64,000 bases of DNA. Origin: Sporomusa termitida (GTDB lineage: Bacteria; Bacillota; Negativicutes; Sporomusales; Sporomusaceae). The DNA is taken from NCBI RefSeq assembly GCF_007641255.1, contig NZ_CP036259.1, positions 3,970,501 to 4,034,500 of the forward strand, in the 5' to 3' direction. Position 1 is the stretch's first letter. Each line of letters starts with the position of its first letter. The notes under the pieces were generated by a model, which made no database searches, was not told the DNA's origin, and saw only the letters and a list, made by a program, of their open reading frames with translations. Both the position numbers and the translations under genes were made by a program. Of the stretch, positions 51,485 through 60,091 are shown piece by piece.

Positions 51485-52516
51485 TTAAGCCCAGCCTTTG
51501 CGTGTATGTAAGAGGAGATAAAGGAAAAACGGCGCTCCGATTATGGAGGTCAGTATACCCAAAGGGACCTCCACTGCAAACATCGTCCGCGCTAAATCAT
51601 CTACCAGTAACATAAATATACTCCCCATAACGATGGCAACCGGGAGTAAAATCTTATAATTAGGCCCCACCAGCAGCCGGGACAAATGGGGCACCACCAG
51701 GCCCACCAGACCGATGACGCCGCTAATGGCCACGGCCGACGCCGTCACCATAGTGGCGCAGACCACAACAATAATCCGCAGCCGGACGGTATTTATCCCT
51801 AAGGCTTTGGCCTCTTCGTCGCCAAAGGACATCACATTCAAATTCCAGCGCAGCAGTGTCAGCACAAACAGTCCGGCCACAATCGGAACAGCGGCCAGAT
51901 ACACATCACGGTTATTAACAGCAGCCAGGCTGCCCATCAGCCAATAGGTAATAGCCGGCAGTGCGTCGTTGGGGTCGGCCACATACTTAATCAAGGAAAC
52001 AAATGAGGTAAACAACGTGCCGATAATAATGCCGGCCAGGATCATGATCAGAATCGTCTCACCTTTTTTTCCCAGCCAGAGGGTAATCAGGTAGGTTGCC
52101 GTCACGGCCAGTAAGCCAAAAGCAAAGGCCGCCAATTGAATGCCAACAGCATTGAGAGACAACAGAATTGCCAGGGCGGCACCAAAACTGGCACCGGCCG
52201 TCACTCCTAAAATTCCGGGGGAAACCATTGGATTGCGGAACATCCCCTGGTATGCGGCCCCGGAGGCGGATAAGGCTGCCCCCACCAGAATAGCGGCTGT
52301 AATTCTCGGCAACCTGATCTTCAGCATGATAATTTCCATATCCTCTGTCCAAAAAGGTGTCAGGTGAATGATTTTTGACAGAAGAATCCCCAACGCAATA
52401 TCCGGGGCAATCGGATAGCGTCCTATCAGGAAAGACAAAAAAAATATAGCGACTAACACCATAATTAATAGGGAAAACTTTATTGACGCCACGGACTGCT
52501 CAGTTATTTTTGCCAT
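51485..52516 (-). CDS. FecCD-family permease of metal-chelate transporter
   Basis: A 343-residue permease with about ten membrane segments and the family motifs RLPRITAAILVGAALSASGAAYQGMFRNPM-type (in part) near residue 70 and GVIGLVGLVVPHLSRLLVG near 265. Forms a homodimer with two copies of the ATPase. Same operon as tonB, ATPase and receptor. Start ATG at 52516 lies 126 bases after the tonB stop. Confidence 0.93.
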   Translation of the reverse strand: MAKITEQSVASIKFSLLIMVLVAIFFLSFLIGRYPIAPDIALGILLSKIIHLTPFWTEDMEIIMLKIRLPRITAAILVGAALSASGAAYQGMFRNPMVSPGILGVTAGASFGAALAILLSLNAVGIQLAAFAFGLLAVTATYLITLWLGKKGETILIMILAGIIIGTLFTSFVSLIKYVADPNDALPAITYWLMGSLAAVNNRDVYLAAVPIVAGLFVLTLLRWNLNVMSFGDEEAKALGINTVRLRIIVVVCATMVTASAVAISGVIGLVGLVVPHLSRLLVGPNYKILLPVAIVMGSIFMLLVDDLARTMFAVEVPLGILTSIIGAPFFLYLLLHTRKGWA

Positions 52517-52642
52517 GTTATCCCCTTCAATCCCCTACAACCGTTATGGACATACACCGGCGTCATCACAGTTGTTCAACTATCCTGACCGTTTGGCTGT
52601 TCATATCCGCGCCCATACCGGGCTGCCTGCTGTCTTTCTTCA

Positions 52643-53335
52643 TTATTCGAGTTGAAAAACAACAGGTACAACAACCCAGGCCGGAACCGGCCTCCCACCT
52701 TGATAAGCCGGGCTGAACCGCCAGCGGCGCAGGCCGCTGACAGCCGACTGATCCACGCTGCGATAACCCGAACTCTGTACAATTGCCATATCGCCGACAG
52801 TTCCTTTTTCCAGGACTAAAACCCGGACACGTACCGTTCCCTCCCAGCCGCGCAGCCTGGCTTCTTCTGGATAGGGCGGCGGCGGACCTTCAATCACATA
52901 GGGAAGCCGGCCGGCCCCGCCATATGGTGAACTCCCCTGGGCGTCATGGCCGTGGCCGCTGTCAGACTGGCTGGCCGAACCAGTGCCATTGCCGGCCTGG
53001 CCTGCTTTTTCCTGCACCGGCATTTTTTCCTTTACAGCTTTAGGAGCAGCAGTGGGAGCAGTATCGGCAAAAACCGGAGCGGACTCTGGCGCAAGCCGGC
53101 TGATAGCAACTGGTGCAGGCCGGCTCGGCCGCGGATTGGGCGCGGCCGCTTGTACCGGCGCATCAGCGGGATCGTCCTCCACGTTATATTCACCCAATTC
53201 CACTTCTATCGGCAGCAGCGGTTCCGCCAAAGCCTCCGGTTTATCCCGCAAATAAAAAAAACTAATGCCGGCAACAAGCATCAGATGGACAGTTGCTGAC
53301 AGGCAAAGTGCGATTCCCCAGCGTTTTTGCGTCAT
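52643..53335 (-). CDS. tonB: TonB energy-transducing protein
   Basis: A 230-residue TonB: short cytosolic start, membrane segment (GIALCLSATVHLMLVAGISF, residues about 6-25), a Pro/Ala-rich periplasmic linker (about 50-150), and the C-terminal TonB domain with PPYPEEARLRGWEGTVRVRVLV and SGYRSVDQSAVSGLRRWRFSPA. It links inner-membrane proton force to the receptors. The ATG at 53335 was chosen because it overlaps the stop of a short ORF (ATGA), meaning translational coupling. No exbB/exbD is in this window, so TonB must use partners encoded elsewhere. Upstream 53345-53618 is otherwise AT-rich. Confidence 0.9.
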   Translation of the reverse strand: MTQKRWGIALCLSATVHLMLVAGISFFYLRDKPEALAEPLLPIEVELGEYNVEDDPADAPVQAAAPNPRPSRPAPVAISRLAPESAPVFADTAPTAAPKAVKEKMPVQEKAGQAGNGTGSASQSDSGHGHDAQGSSPYGGAGRLPYVIEGPPPPYPEEARLRGWEGTVRVRVLVLEKGTVGDMAIVQSSGYRSVDQSAVSGLRRWRFSPAYQGGRPVPAWVVVPVVFQLE

Positions 53336-53421
53336 TGCAGCCACTTTTTATTTTTTACAGCCATTACTATTGGAACAATGTCAGCCGTGTTACTTATCAT
53401 CGCCACTTCAGGTATCGGCAT
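53332..53421 (-). CDS. 29-codon ORF translationally coupled to tonB
   Basis: The ATG at 53421 follows GCGGAGGTGGGG and encodes MPIPEVAMISNTADIVPIVM then AVKNKKWLQ, with the TGA overlapping the tonB ATG. The strong ribosome site and overlap suggest it is translated. No family is recognised. It may work as a leader/coupling peptide rather than have its own function. Confidence 0.5.
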   Translation of the reverse strand: MPIPEVAMISNTADIVPIVMAVKNKKWLQ

Positions 53422-53618
53422 TTCCCCACCTCCGCAATGATCAGAATACCTATGCCAAACCCCTTCTGAGGGTTAATATAAAATGAAATCAAATGGAAAA
53501 TTTACCATATTATACTTATTAAGTTATTACATAAACTAACATAAGTCAACAGATTTATCGAATTAAATTTATTTTTGTTACTTTTTATCTATTTTTGTTT
53601 GTTTTTTCATTGCTTTTC

Positions 53619-54124
53619 GGGGTCAGGCCTTACTGTTTACACTAATGATAAATATGATAGTATGGCCGCAAAAAGAGAAAGGCAGGATGTGTCCGGCTGG
53701 CAAGACGCCATCAGGGAATAACCATGTCCACCTGCTGAGATGAGTTGCAACAGAACCACTTTCTAAAATCATGACGGGGATTAGCAAAGCTACACCCAAT
53801 ATTATAATCGTAAATATGACAGAGTGGGAAACCCTGTTGACCAGTCAGCTTGCATGTCCGACTGGAAACAGCAGTATCGTGGATACAGAATTTATATTAT
53901 CCATGCTTGCCAATAACAAAACGAAGGCGAACGAGAAGTATATGGAATATATGGGAGTAAAACTGCCGGAGATTCAGCAAGCCGAGACTTTTGAGCATCT
54001 ATATACCCTGAGTATGAGCGGATTATTAGAGAGTACAACAAAGTCGTTGACAGAGATGAGCTGAAACACCTGGCAGAAAAGATTAGCAACAATTTGGAAG
54101 TGTAAGGCCTTAAGGCCTGACCCC
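53619..54124. mobile_element. RAYT/REP remnant, long form (506 bp)
   Basis: Inverted ends GGGGTCAGGCCTTAC and AAGGCCTGACCCC. Inside, frame 53771-54064 encodes CPTGNSSIVDTEFILSMLAN and KTKANEKYMEYM, resembling the C-terminal part of REP-associated tyrosine transposases (which read like DTDFVLSMF...FxEFM there). The catalytic HUH domain is missing, so it is dead. Shares both ends with 46243-46469. Confidence 0.7.
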
Positions 54125-54225
54125 GCATATACAAATTAGCCCCCGATAATAGACACTTATAAAAGTCCATTATCAGGGGCTTAGTTATATATACCCAAGC
54201 GATTTTGACAGTATGTAACCGCTTG

Positions 54226-54771
54226 CTACTCAGGCTGCGGTACTTCCATAACATCGAATAATGCTGCGGCCGGCCTGGACAGGAGAAATCCGGCAATTTC
54301 CTCTTTGAGCAGGGCCAGCCGCGTTGCCTCGGCGGCAGTCAGGGTGCCATCGTGGGTTTTATAGGCCAGGGTGATAAATTCCGCCGGCAGCAGCCCGTGT
54401 TTTAGCGAGTATATACGTTGCCTGTGATGATACGTAATTTCAAAATAATAGCGGCCGCCACAGCCGTCGGCGGCATCGGGCGCCGCTTTGGTACTGGCCG
54501 TCTGCGGATCAACAAGCATCGCGGCCCGCGATTTCGCCCGGGTGACCATTTCCAAACCATCAATAATCCCCGGACCCTGAACGCCAATCAGAATAGCAAA
54601 TTTCTCCCGCGCCGGGGGCTCAGCCGGCGAAAGCTGGCTGAAGGCCAGCTCCAGCAGCTTAAAGGCCAGCGCCACCCCCCCGATAAACTCCCGCCCGTGA
54701 TATTTGACCATATCCTGAAAGGTAATGGCAAGCACATCCTGGTGGTCTTTAACTAACAATACCGGCTCCAT
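54226..54771 (-). CDS. FmdE-domain protein
   Basis: A 181-residue protein resembling the FmdE family (named for a formylmethanofuran dehydrogenase operon gene, although many members are outside methanogens). Seen: MVKYHGREFIGGVALAFKLL (residues about 21-40, with HG...GG), ILIGVQGPGIIDGLEMVTRA, and a C-terminal helical part; it has a single Cys (CGGRYY) and lacks the Zn ribbon of longer members. Role unknown. Last gene of a minus-strand group with the hydrogenase-like gene, the ECF-S-like gene and a TonB receptor. Confidence 0.72.
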   Translation of the reverse strand: MEPVLLVKDHQDVLAITFQDMVKYHGREFIGGVALAFKLLELAFSQLSPAEPPAREKFAILIGVQGPGIIDGLEMVTRAKSRAAMLVDPQTASTKAAPDAADGCGGRYYFEITYHHRQRIYSLKHGLLPAEFITLAYKTHDGTLTAAEATRLALLKEEIAGFLLSRPAAALFDVMEVPQPE

Positions 54772-54835
54772 AGCTCCTCCTTTACGCTCATTCTATTAAA
54801 TAGATGCTAACCTGGGTTGCAGCAAGCCGCACCGG

Positions 54836-55900
54836 TTAGATCCGGATAAAATCCGCTACATTTAATTCGCGGTCAAACCTGCTAAAAATGGCTGCCGCCG
54901 TTTGCGCCTGATTTTGATCAGGCTGCCGGCCGCCTGGCGTTTCTATATTGCTCAGATAAGCGCCCACTCCGGTCCCGCGGTCACAGCCGCCCGCACAGTT
55001 ATAGACTTCGGTCAGCGTCGGCAAAGGATATTTTTTTGCCAGGGCCTGCTGGTAGTCGGCCAGAAACGGGTAAACTGAGCCGGTGCCGCTGATTTTTTGA
55101 TAGCTCCCTGGCGGCAGATGGCCGGCCAGGCATTCGCAAATTCCGCCATAAGCACCGAGCGTCTGGCCGTTGCCTTCACCGGCATCAGTAAAATCCACCG
55201 GGTCATAGCGGTTCAGGTCAATGCCGGCCGCGTGGAGGTACTGTTGCAGGCGACCGATGGTGACACTGTATTCGATCCCGTACGGCTGCGGCCGGTTCAG
55301 GCGGATCTCGCCGCGTTTGGCAATACAGGGCGATAAGAAAGCCAGCTGCTCCCGGACGGCGGCATATTTTTTCAGATAGATAGCCGCACACTGGAGCGGG
55401 CTATAGACCGGCAATAAATGGGCCTGTAAGCGGGGGGCGTGTTTAATAATATAATTGTTGACGGCCGCACAGGGCGAGGAAATGTAGGGCGTGCCCCGAT
55501 TGCGCCGCAGGATGTGGACATAGGCCCAGATCGTGATGTCAGCGCGCAGCAGGACATTGTAAAAGGCGGTAACCCCCAGGGTTTGCAAATAGCCGAACAG
55601 TCGCCGGTAAGCGGGAAAATGCCGTTGAACTGCCGGGGCCACCAGCAGGGCTAAGGGTTTACCGGCAGTTAATTCAGCCAGAAAGGCCTGAATATCATCC
55701 TGGTAATCAACCGCCTGATGCGGGCACCGCCGGAAACAGGCGCCGCAGGTAATGCAGTCCTGGCTGACAATCGGCTGTACCGACAAACAGCCGGGCCGGC
55801 TGCGGCCGCTGCTGAGCGGGCAGGCCTCGAGACAAAGCCGGCAGGTGCGGCACCGGTGGCCGGCAAGCGTGATTTCCGTCTGCCGCTGCGGCCGGGTCAT
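54836..55900 (-). CDS. [FeFe]-hydrogenase-like protein with two 4Fe-4S motifs
   Basis: A 354-residue protein. Two ferredoxin motifs (CRTCRLCLEACP and CITCGACFRRCP, residues about 17-28 and 49-60) precede an H-cluster-like domain. Its three signature loops are altered: SSPCAAV (instead of TSCCP; the first Cys is Pro), LSPCIAKRGEI and VYNCAGGCDRGTGVG. The four cluster-binding Cys are thus kept, but the Cys that relays protons is lost, as in sensory/low-activity groups. So it is probably not a main hydrogen-turnover enzyme. ATG 55900 overlaps the ECF-S-like stop (ATGA coupling); an earlier ATG at 55954 lies within that gene. Confidence 0.75.
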   Translation of the reverse strand: MTRPQRQTEITLAGHRCRTCRLCLEACPLSSGRSRPGCLSVQPIVSQDCITCGACFRRCPHQAVDYQDDIQAFLAELTAGKPLALLVAPAVQRHFPAYRRLFGYLQTLGVTAFYNVLLRADITIWAYVHILRRNRGTPYISSPCAAVNNYIIKHAPRLQAHLLPVYSPLQCAAIYLKKYAAVREQLAFLSPCIAKRGEIRLNRPQPYGIEYSVTIGRLQQYLHAAGIDLNRYDPVDFTDAGEGNGQTLGAYGGICECLAGHLPPGSYQKISGTGSVYPFLADYQQALAKKYPLPTLTEVYNCAGGCDRGTGVGAYLSNIETPGGRQPDQNQAQTAAAIFSRFDRELNVADFIRI

Positions 55901-56418
55901 AGCCCGGCTCGCCGCCCGTTGCCGCCCTGCCGTCTTGCTAATACCACAAAACATATGATTCCTCCTGTGACGCCGGTGATAAGCTGAGGCCAGCTCAGCA
56001 TCATTTTGATCATGACTGCCAGGTTCGCCGGTATATTGACGAAGGTTAACAGCCAGGCCACGGCCACATACAGGCCGGCCATTTTAAGCCCGGCCGCCGC
56101 CGCAACCGCCAGCCAGCGATTGACCGGCAGCAGCACTTTATAACCGGCAATATAGAAGATATTGGCGGCAATCACCGGGATAATCAATACCGGCACCGGC
56201 AGGGCCTGCTGCAGACAGGCAATAACGGGGGCCGCAAGCCCCAGCAGCAGGGCCGCCTGCCAGCCGGCGGTTTCCACCGCCGCCAGCAGGCAGGCATTGA
56301 CGGCACTGCCGATAACAAACATGGAGACAAAGGCCGGCACCGGCAGGAACAGGCGCAGGGACTGAAATATAAACATCAGCGCCAATAGCAAGGCGGCTCT
56401 TGTCATAGTGCGATACAT
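55897..56418 (-). CDS. ECF transporter S-component-like membrane protein
   Basis: A 173-residue protein, almost wholly hydrophobic with five to six membrane segments, starting MYRTMTRAALLLALMFIFQS. Size and the small-residue-rich helices (GSAVNACLLAAVETAGWQAA, with its Pro-rich loop near LPVPVLIIP) resemble substrate-binding S units of ECF-type vitamin/metal importers. No ECF ATPase or T unit is adjacent, so it would share them or act otherwise. Located between the receptor gene and the hydrogenase-like gene, overlapping the latter. Confidence 0.6.
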   Translation of the reverse strand: MYRTMTRAALLLALMFIFQSLRLFLPVPAFVSMFVIGSAVNACLLAAVETAGWQAALLLGLAAPVIACLQQALPVPVLIIPVIAANIFYIAGYKVLLPVNRWLAVAAAAGLKMAGLYVAVAWLLTFVNIPANLAVMIKMMLSWPQLITGVTGGIICFVVLARRQGGNGRRAGL

Positions 56419-56469
56419 GGTATCCTCCTGTTTCAGTGATACTTACGCCGGGTTACCCCGGCCGGCTGC

Positions 56470-58419
56470 TTAGAATTTCAGCCGGATTTCACTGTATACA
56501 AAGGCCCCCTGCAGGGACAGGTCCTCATCTTTCTTGTTGAGCAGGTTTTCCACCCCGACGCTGAAGGTGTAATTGGGGGTTAGCGCTTTTTCCAGGTTTA
56601 GGTTCCACAGGGAATAGGACTTATTCTTGCTGGCACCCGCACCGGCATCATACAGAAAATCGCCATAAAATTCGCACCAGAGACTGGCCCGGACCGAGTC
56701 GTGATCATCATAGGCCAGGCGGGAGGCCAGCTTATGGCGGGCCCGGTTTGTCAGCCGTGAATTGTTCTGGTCATCGGTGGCATCCAGGTTGGTATAATTG
56801 GCTGTCCACGCAAGGGTCGCCGACAAGGGATAGCTCAGCTCGGCCTCCACCCCCTGCAGGGTGGCCTTGTCGATATTTTGATAGGTAACTTGACTGCTGG
56901 ACAGCCAGTCTTCTTCAATCATATTGTCAAGCTTGTTGACAAAATAGGTCAGCTTGCCGGTAGCCTTGCCCCAGTCCTGCTCCAGTGAGAGCTCATAGGA
57001 ATTCGACTTTTCGGACCGGAGCTGATCGTTGCCAATTAAGGTTACAAAATCATCATTGCGTTTCACCGATGAGCTGATATAAAGCTGATTAGGGGTGGGA
57101 GTGCGGAAGCCCTTGGCAACGTTAAGCTTAAGCCGCGATTCCCCGCTGGCCTCGTAGGTGAGGCCCAGCTTGGGGCTGAGATTGCTTTCAAATCGATTGC
57201 TGTCGTCATAGCGGAGGGAGGAAACAGCCAGCAGCTTGGGCGACACCTGCCACTGGTCCTGAATATATAACGCGGAATAATCGAGATCAATGCCCGAACC
57301 TGTGAGAACCTTGCCGCCATGGTTCACAGAAAATATTTTCTGACCGGTTTTGACTGCGGTCCCGCGGAATTTTTCCGGCCGGTATTCACCGCCGTAGGTC
57401 AGGATATGCCGGTCTCCGGCCGCCCGGGTCAGGCGGGCTTCAAAACCGGGCAGGGTGCGATGAGAGTCGCCAAAATTCATGAACTGTCCGGATGCGGCAT
57501 TATAGATATCACTTTTCTTATAATACTCGGATAAATAGGCCCGCAGAAAAACACTGTTGGTGGCCGTCTCCTGTTTGTTGTAGCTCAGTGAATAATCGTA
57601 GCGCTTATTCTGGTCATGAATTCTCATTCTGGTGTTTCCCGCCGGCGTTTCTTTATAAGCATACTCCTGCGTATCCTCACTCATATAGGCCGCGGTCAGG
57701 GTAATGGTTTCGTCTTCTGTCAGCCGGTAATCCACGCTGGTGCTGATATTCTCCCGCTCGCCATACGGCGCATAGGTAGTCCCGTTGCTTTTGAAAGAGG
57801 CGTTATTTTCTAAGCGGGAGCCGGATAGGGTCACCCCGGTTTTGCCCTGCAGCCCCGAATCATAGGTAAAATGATAGCGGTCTTTCCCGCCCCGGTCGCC
57901 GCGGCTGTTGGCTCCGTGGCCCAGGCTGGCACTGAAGGCCGGTGCGGCTGCCCGCTTAGTGATAATATTGACCACGCCGCCCATTGCATCGGTGCCGTAC
58001 AGGGAGCTGACAGGCCCGCGCACAATCTCAATCCGCTCCACATTCGCCAGCGCGATCCGTTCCAGTTCATAGCTCTGGTCAATCTCCGAGGAAATCCGTT
58101 TGCCGTCAATGAGGATCATTGAGAACCACGACTCAAACCCCCGGATGGAAACGGCATCGCGGCCGGTTGAGCGGATCATGCTGACACCGGCGGCCGTACT
58201 GATAATATCTTTTAGCGTGTGCGCCCCCCGGGCATTAATATCCTCCCGGGTAATCACCTCAACAGAGGCCGGTACTGTTTTTTTCTTCATATCGGTCTTG
58301 GTTGCCGTAACCACGACCTCCTCCAGGGCAAATTCCTCAGGGTCCACCGCCTGCGCATAGGTAGGGGCTGCGGAAAATGCTAAGGCAGTCAAGGCTACAA
58401 TGGCTGTTTTTTTCATCAT
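56470..58419 (-). CDS. TonB-dependent receptor (BtuB/CirA-like)
   Basis: A 649-residue receptor with signal peptide 1-24 (ending TYAQA-like), a TonB box LEEVVVTATKTDMK (residues about 33-46), a plug with VEVITREDINARGAHTLKDI and IVRGPVSSLYGTDAMGGVVN (typical R-G-P-x-S-x-L-Y-G), and a barrel ending SEIRLKF. The length and start resemble BtuB/CirA-type receptors for corrinoids, haem or catechols. Expressed from the divergent region shared with a Crp/Fnr regulator, probably as first gene of the group to 54226. Confidence 0.9.
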   Translation of the reverse strand: MMKKTAIVALTALAFSAAPTYAQAVDPEEFALEEVVVTATKTDMKKKTVPASVEVITREDINARGAHTLKDIISTAAGVSMIRSTGRDAVSIRGFESWFSMILIDGKRISSEIDQSYELERIALANVERIEIVRGPVSSLYGTDAMGGVVNIITKRAAAPAFSASLGHGANSRGDRGGKDRYHFTYDSGLQGKTGVTLSGSRLENNASFKSNGTTYAPYGERENISTSVDYRLTEDETITLTAAYMSEDTQEYAYKETPAGNTRMRIHDQNKRYDYSLSYNKQETATNSVFLRAYLSEYYKKSDIYNAASGQFMNFGDSHRTLPGFEARLTRAAGDRHILTYGGEYRPEKFRGTAVKTGQKIFSVNHGGKVLTGSGIDLDYSALYIQDQWQVSPKLLAVSSLRYDDSNRFESNLSPKLGLTYEASGESRLKLNVAKGFRTPTPNQLYISSSVKRNDDFVTLIGNDQLRSEKSNSYELSLEQDWGKATGKLTYFVNKLDNMIEEDWLSSSQVTYQNIDKATLQGVEAELSYPLSATLAWTANYTNLDATDDQNNSRLTNRARHKLASRLAYDDHDSVRASLWCEFYGDFLYDAGAGASKNKSYSLWNLNLEKALTPNYTFSVGVENLLNKKDEDLSLQGAFVYSEIRLKF

Positions 58420-58470
58420 GTCTCCTCCTCGTATACATCAGCATCGCTTGAATAAAAACCTCAATGAACG

Positions 58471-58491
58471 ATAATGAAAACCTTTATCATT
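58471..58491. promoter_or_regulatory. Fur-like palindrome upstream of the TonB receptor
   Basis: GATAATGAAAACCTTTATCAT approximates the Fur consensus (GATAATG...ATTATC type) with a disturbed centre. It lies about 60 bases before the receptor start. Confidence 0.45.
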
Positions 58492-58529
58492 TGTGTTTAG
58501 GTGTATTATAATTAAATTAAAAAATAAGT

Positions 58530-58549
58530 TGTGTATCCCAGGTTACACA
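58530..58549. promoter_or_regulatory. Crp/Fnr-type operator candidate
   Basis: TGTGTATCCCAGGTTACACA is a palindrome (TGTGTA / TACACA with 8-base centre), the spacing used by Crp/Fnr proteins. It is between the divergent receptor and regulator genes, 21 bases before the regulator's start, and could allow autoregulation. Confidence 0.6.
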
Positions 58550-58569
58550 CATTGGAGATGGAGCTAAAA

Positions 58570-59253
58570 ATGGAGAATTTTTTCCCGGCGATCGCCAGTT
58601 GCCCGCTGTTTAAAAACTGCAGCCGCTCGGACCTGGAGCGGTTTCTGGAACAGGCCGGCTACAAAATCGGCAATTATAGAAAAAACCAGTTCATTTTCAG
58701 AATGGACCAGCCGATCACCGATGTGGGGATTATCCTCAAAGGCAGTGTCGAGGTGCAGAAGATCTTCCCGTCAGGCAAGGTTGTTAACCTGATCTGTAAG
58801 GAAAAAGGCGAATTATTCGCCGAAGGCACGATATTCTCCAGCCTGCCGGCCTATCCGTGCCAGGTCATAGCCCGGGCCACCACGGACGTTATGCTGCTTC
58901 CCAAACAATATCTGATCAGGGCCCTGGCTGACAACAGCGTGCTGCTGGCCAATTTTCTGGCCCTTATGGCCGACAAGCTTGTTTTTTTGAACAAAAAAAT
59001 TGAGCTGTTGTCCTATTGCTCAATTCAAAGCAAAATTGCTTATTCGTTAGTGCATTGTATTGCCACCGCCGGCAATGCCGGCGTCATCAAGCTGCCGTAT
59101 ACGCAAAAAGCGTGGGCCGAGCATTTGAATGTGTCGCGCCCGTCCCTGTGCCGCGAGCTGAAAAACCTGTGCCAGGCCAAGATTCTCCTGGCCGACAAAG
59201 GAACAATCACCATTTTGCGGCAGGACAAACTAGAGGCACTGCTAAATGAATAA
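58570..59253 (+). CDS. Crp/Fnr-family transcriptional regulator
   Basis: A 227-residue protein. An N-terminal cyclic-nucleotide-binding fold (residues about 10-125) with ITDVGIILKGSVEVQKIFPSG and the roll segment EKGELFAEGTIFSS, a dimer helix, and a C-terminal winged helix (about 150-220) with AWAEHLNVSRPSLCRELKNL. It lacks the Cys cluster of FNR, so oxygen sensing by Fe-S is unlikely. ATG 58570 has GGAGC upstream. Divergent from the TonB receptor with a palindromic operator between; likely controls it in response to an unknown ligand (YeiL/HcpR-like small effectors are possible). Confidence 0.85.
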   Translation: MENFFPAIASCPLFKNCSRSDLERFLEQAGYKIGNYRKNQFIFRMDQPITDVGIILKGSVEVQKIFPSGKVVNLICKEKGELFAEGTIFSSLPAYPCQVIARATTDVMLLPKQYLIRALADNSVLLANFLALMADKLVFLNKKIELLSYCSIQSKIAYSLVHCIATAGNAGVIKLPYTQKAWAEHLNVSRPSLCRELKNLCQAKILLADKGTITILRQDKLEALLNE

Positions 59254-59320
59254 GCTGCAATAATAACACCGGCTTGGGCAAAATCGACGGAAACCTGGCC
59301 GCAACCGACGGCAGCCAGCA

Positions 59321-59668
59321 TTATTTGCCAGTCCTCTTGCTCCGGCCCCGTGAGCTGAATACCAGTTCATACGAATGGTCGATCAACCCTTTGGTCTCCG
59401 CCGCGGGTATAGTTCCATTAAGCAACAGTGTGTTCCAGTGGCGTTTATTTAGGTGATACCCGGGAATAACGGCCGGATATTGCTGTCGCAACAGCTCAGA
59501 ATAGTTGGGCTCGCATTTTAACGACAGAATATCCTGCCCCTGCCAGCGTGACAGCAGGGCAAAAATTTTACCGGCAACTCTGATGACAATGATGCCGGGG
59601 CCAAAAGGGTAATCCTCAATGGCTCCCAGTTTAGTCAGGCAATAGCAATAACATTCTTTAGAGTTCAC
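59321..59668 (-). CDS. MmcQ/YjbR family protein
   Basis: A 115-residue protein with the YjbR/CyaY-like fold pattern: YPFGPGIIVIRVAGKIFALL (residues about 20-39), SLKCEPNYSELLRQQYPAVIPGYHLNKRHWNT-type (given in part) and LIDHSYELV. These small proteins are common; molecular function is unclear (some bind DNA non-specifically). It converges with the Crp/Fnr gene and stands alone. Confidence 0.82.
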   Translation of the reverse strand: MNSKECYCYCLTKLGAIEDYPFGPGIIVIRVAGKIFALLSRWQGQDILSLKCEPNYSELLRQQYPAVIPGYHLNKRHWNTLLLNGTIPAAETKGLIDHSYELVFSSRGRSKRTGK

Positions 59669-59755
59669 AATTTCTCTCCTTTCTGCGGTTTGTCAGACTG
59701 ACCCGCTGGCCGGGTTAAATCAGGGCTTTTTCCGCCGGCAGCGAGAAAAATGGGT

Positions 59756-59818
59756 GAGGCAAAACAAAAATCCACCCTATCCGATGATTGTGGATACGGC
59801 TGATTTGTGTTTTGCCTC
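59756..59818. other. Hairpin with 11-bp closing stem in a gene-free region
   Basis: GAGGCAAAACA (59756-59766) and TGTTTTGCCTC (59808-59818) are exact complements with an inner ATCCA/TGGAT pair. The region 59669-59963 has no gene I can support. The hairpin lies about 90 bases upstream of the yjbR-like start, and fits no named RNA family. Confidence 0.4.
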
Positions 59819-59963
59819 TGTGATAAAGGTCCGTCCTCACTCATAGGATTAGCCGGTTTCATTAGCCTGTATGATAATTATAATCCTTTTTGGCGGTGAT
59901 TAACAGTATTTTCAAATACAGAAGGTTATATCCCGGCCAACAAAACAAGCTGATATTGGAAAA

Positions 59964-60001
59964 AGCTCTCTGAACAAGAATCCGTTTCTGTTCAAAGAGC
60001 T
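59964..60001. terminator. Terminator downstream of the universal stress protein gene
   Basis: AGCTCTCTGAACA with TGTTCAAAGAGCT, 13 bp with one mismatch, 12-nt loop; on the minus strand TTTTTCC follows. Confidence 0.7.
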
Positions 60002-60091
60002 CAGGCACCCAGAGTATTAATTTATGTCAATATGAAATTAACTGTTTTGTTGCTAGGCGCTGCCCTATAATACAGCTTTCCGCTAATGCAG

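Noticed and set aside
59665-59862. 65-codon open frame upstream of the yjbR-like gene
   Set aside because: Lies across the hairpin at 59756-59818, has no good ribosome site and a low-complexity product.
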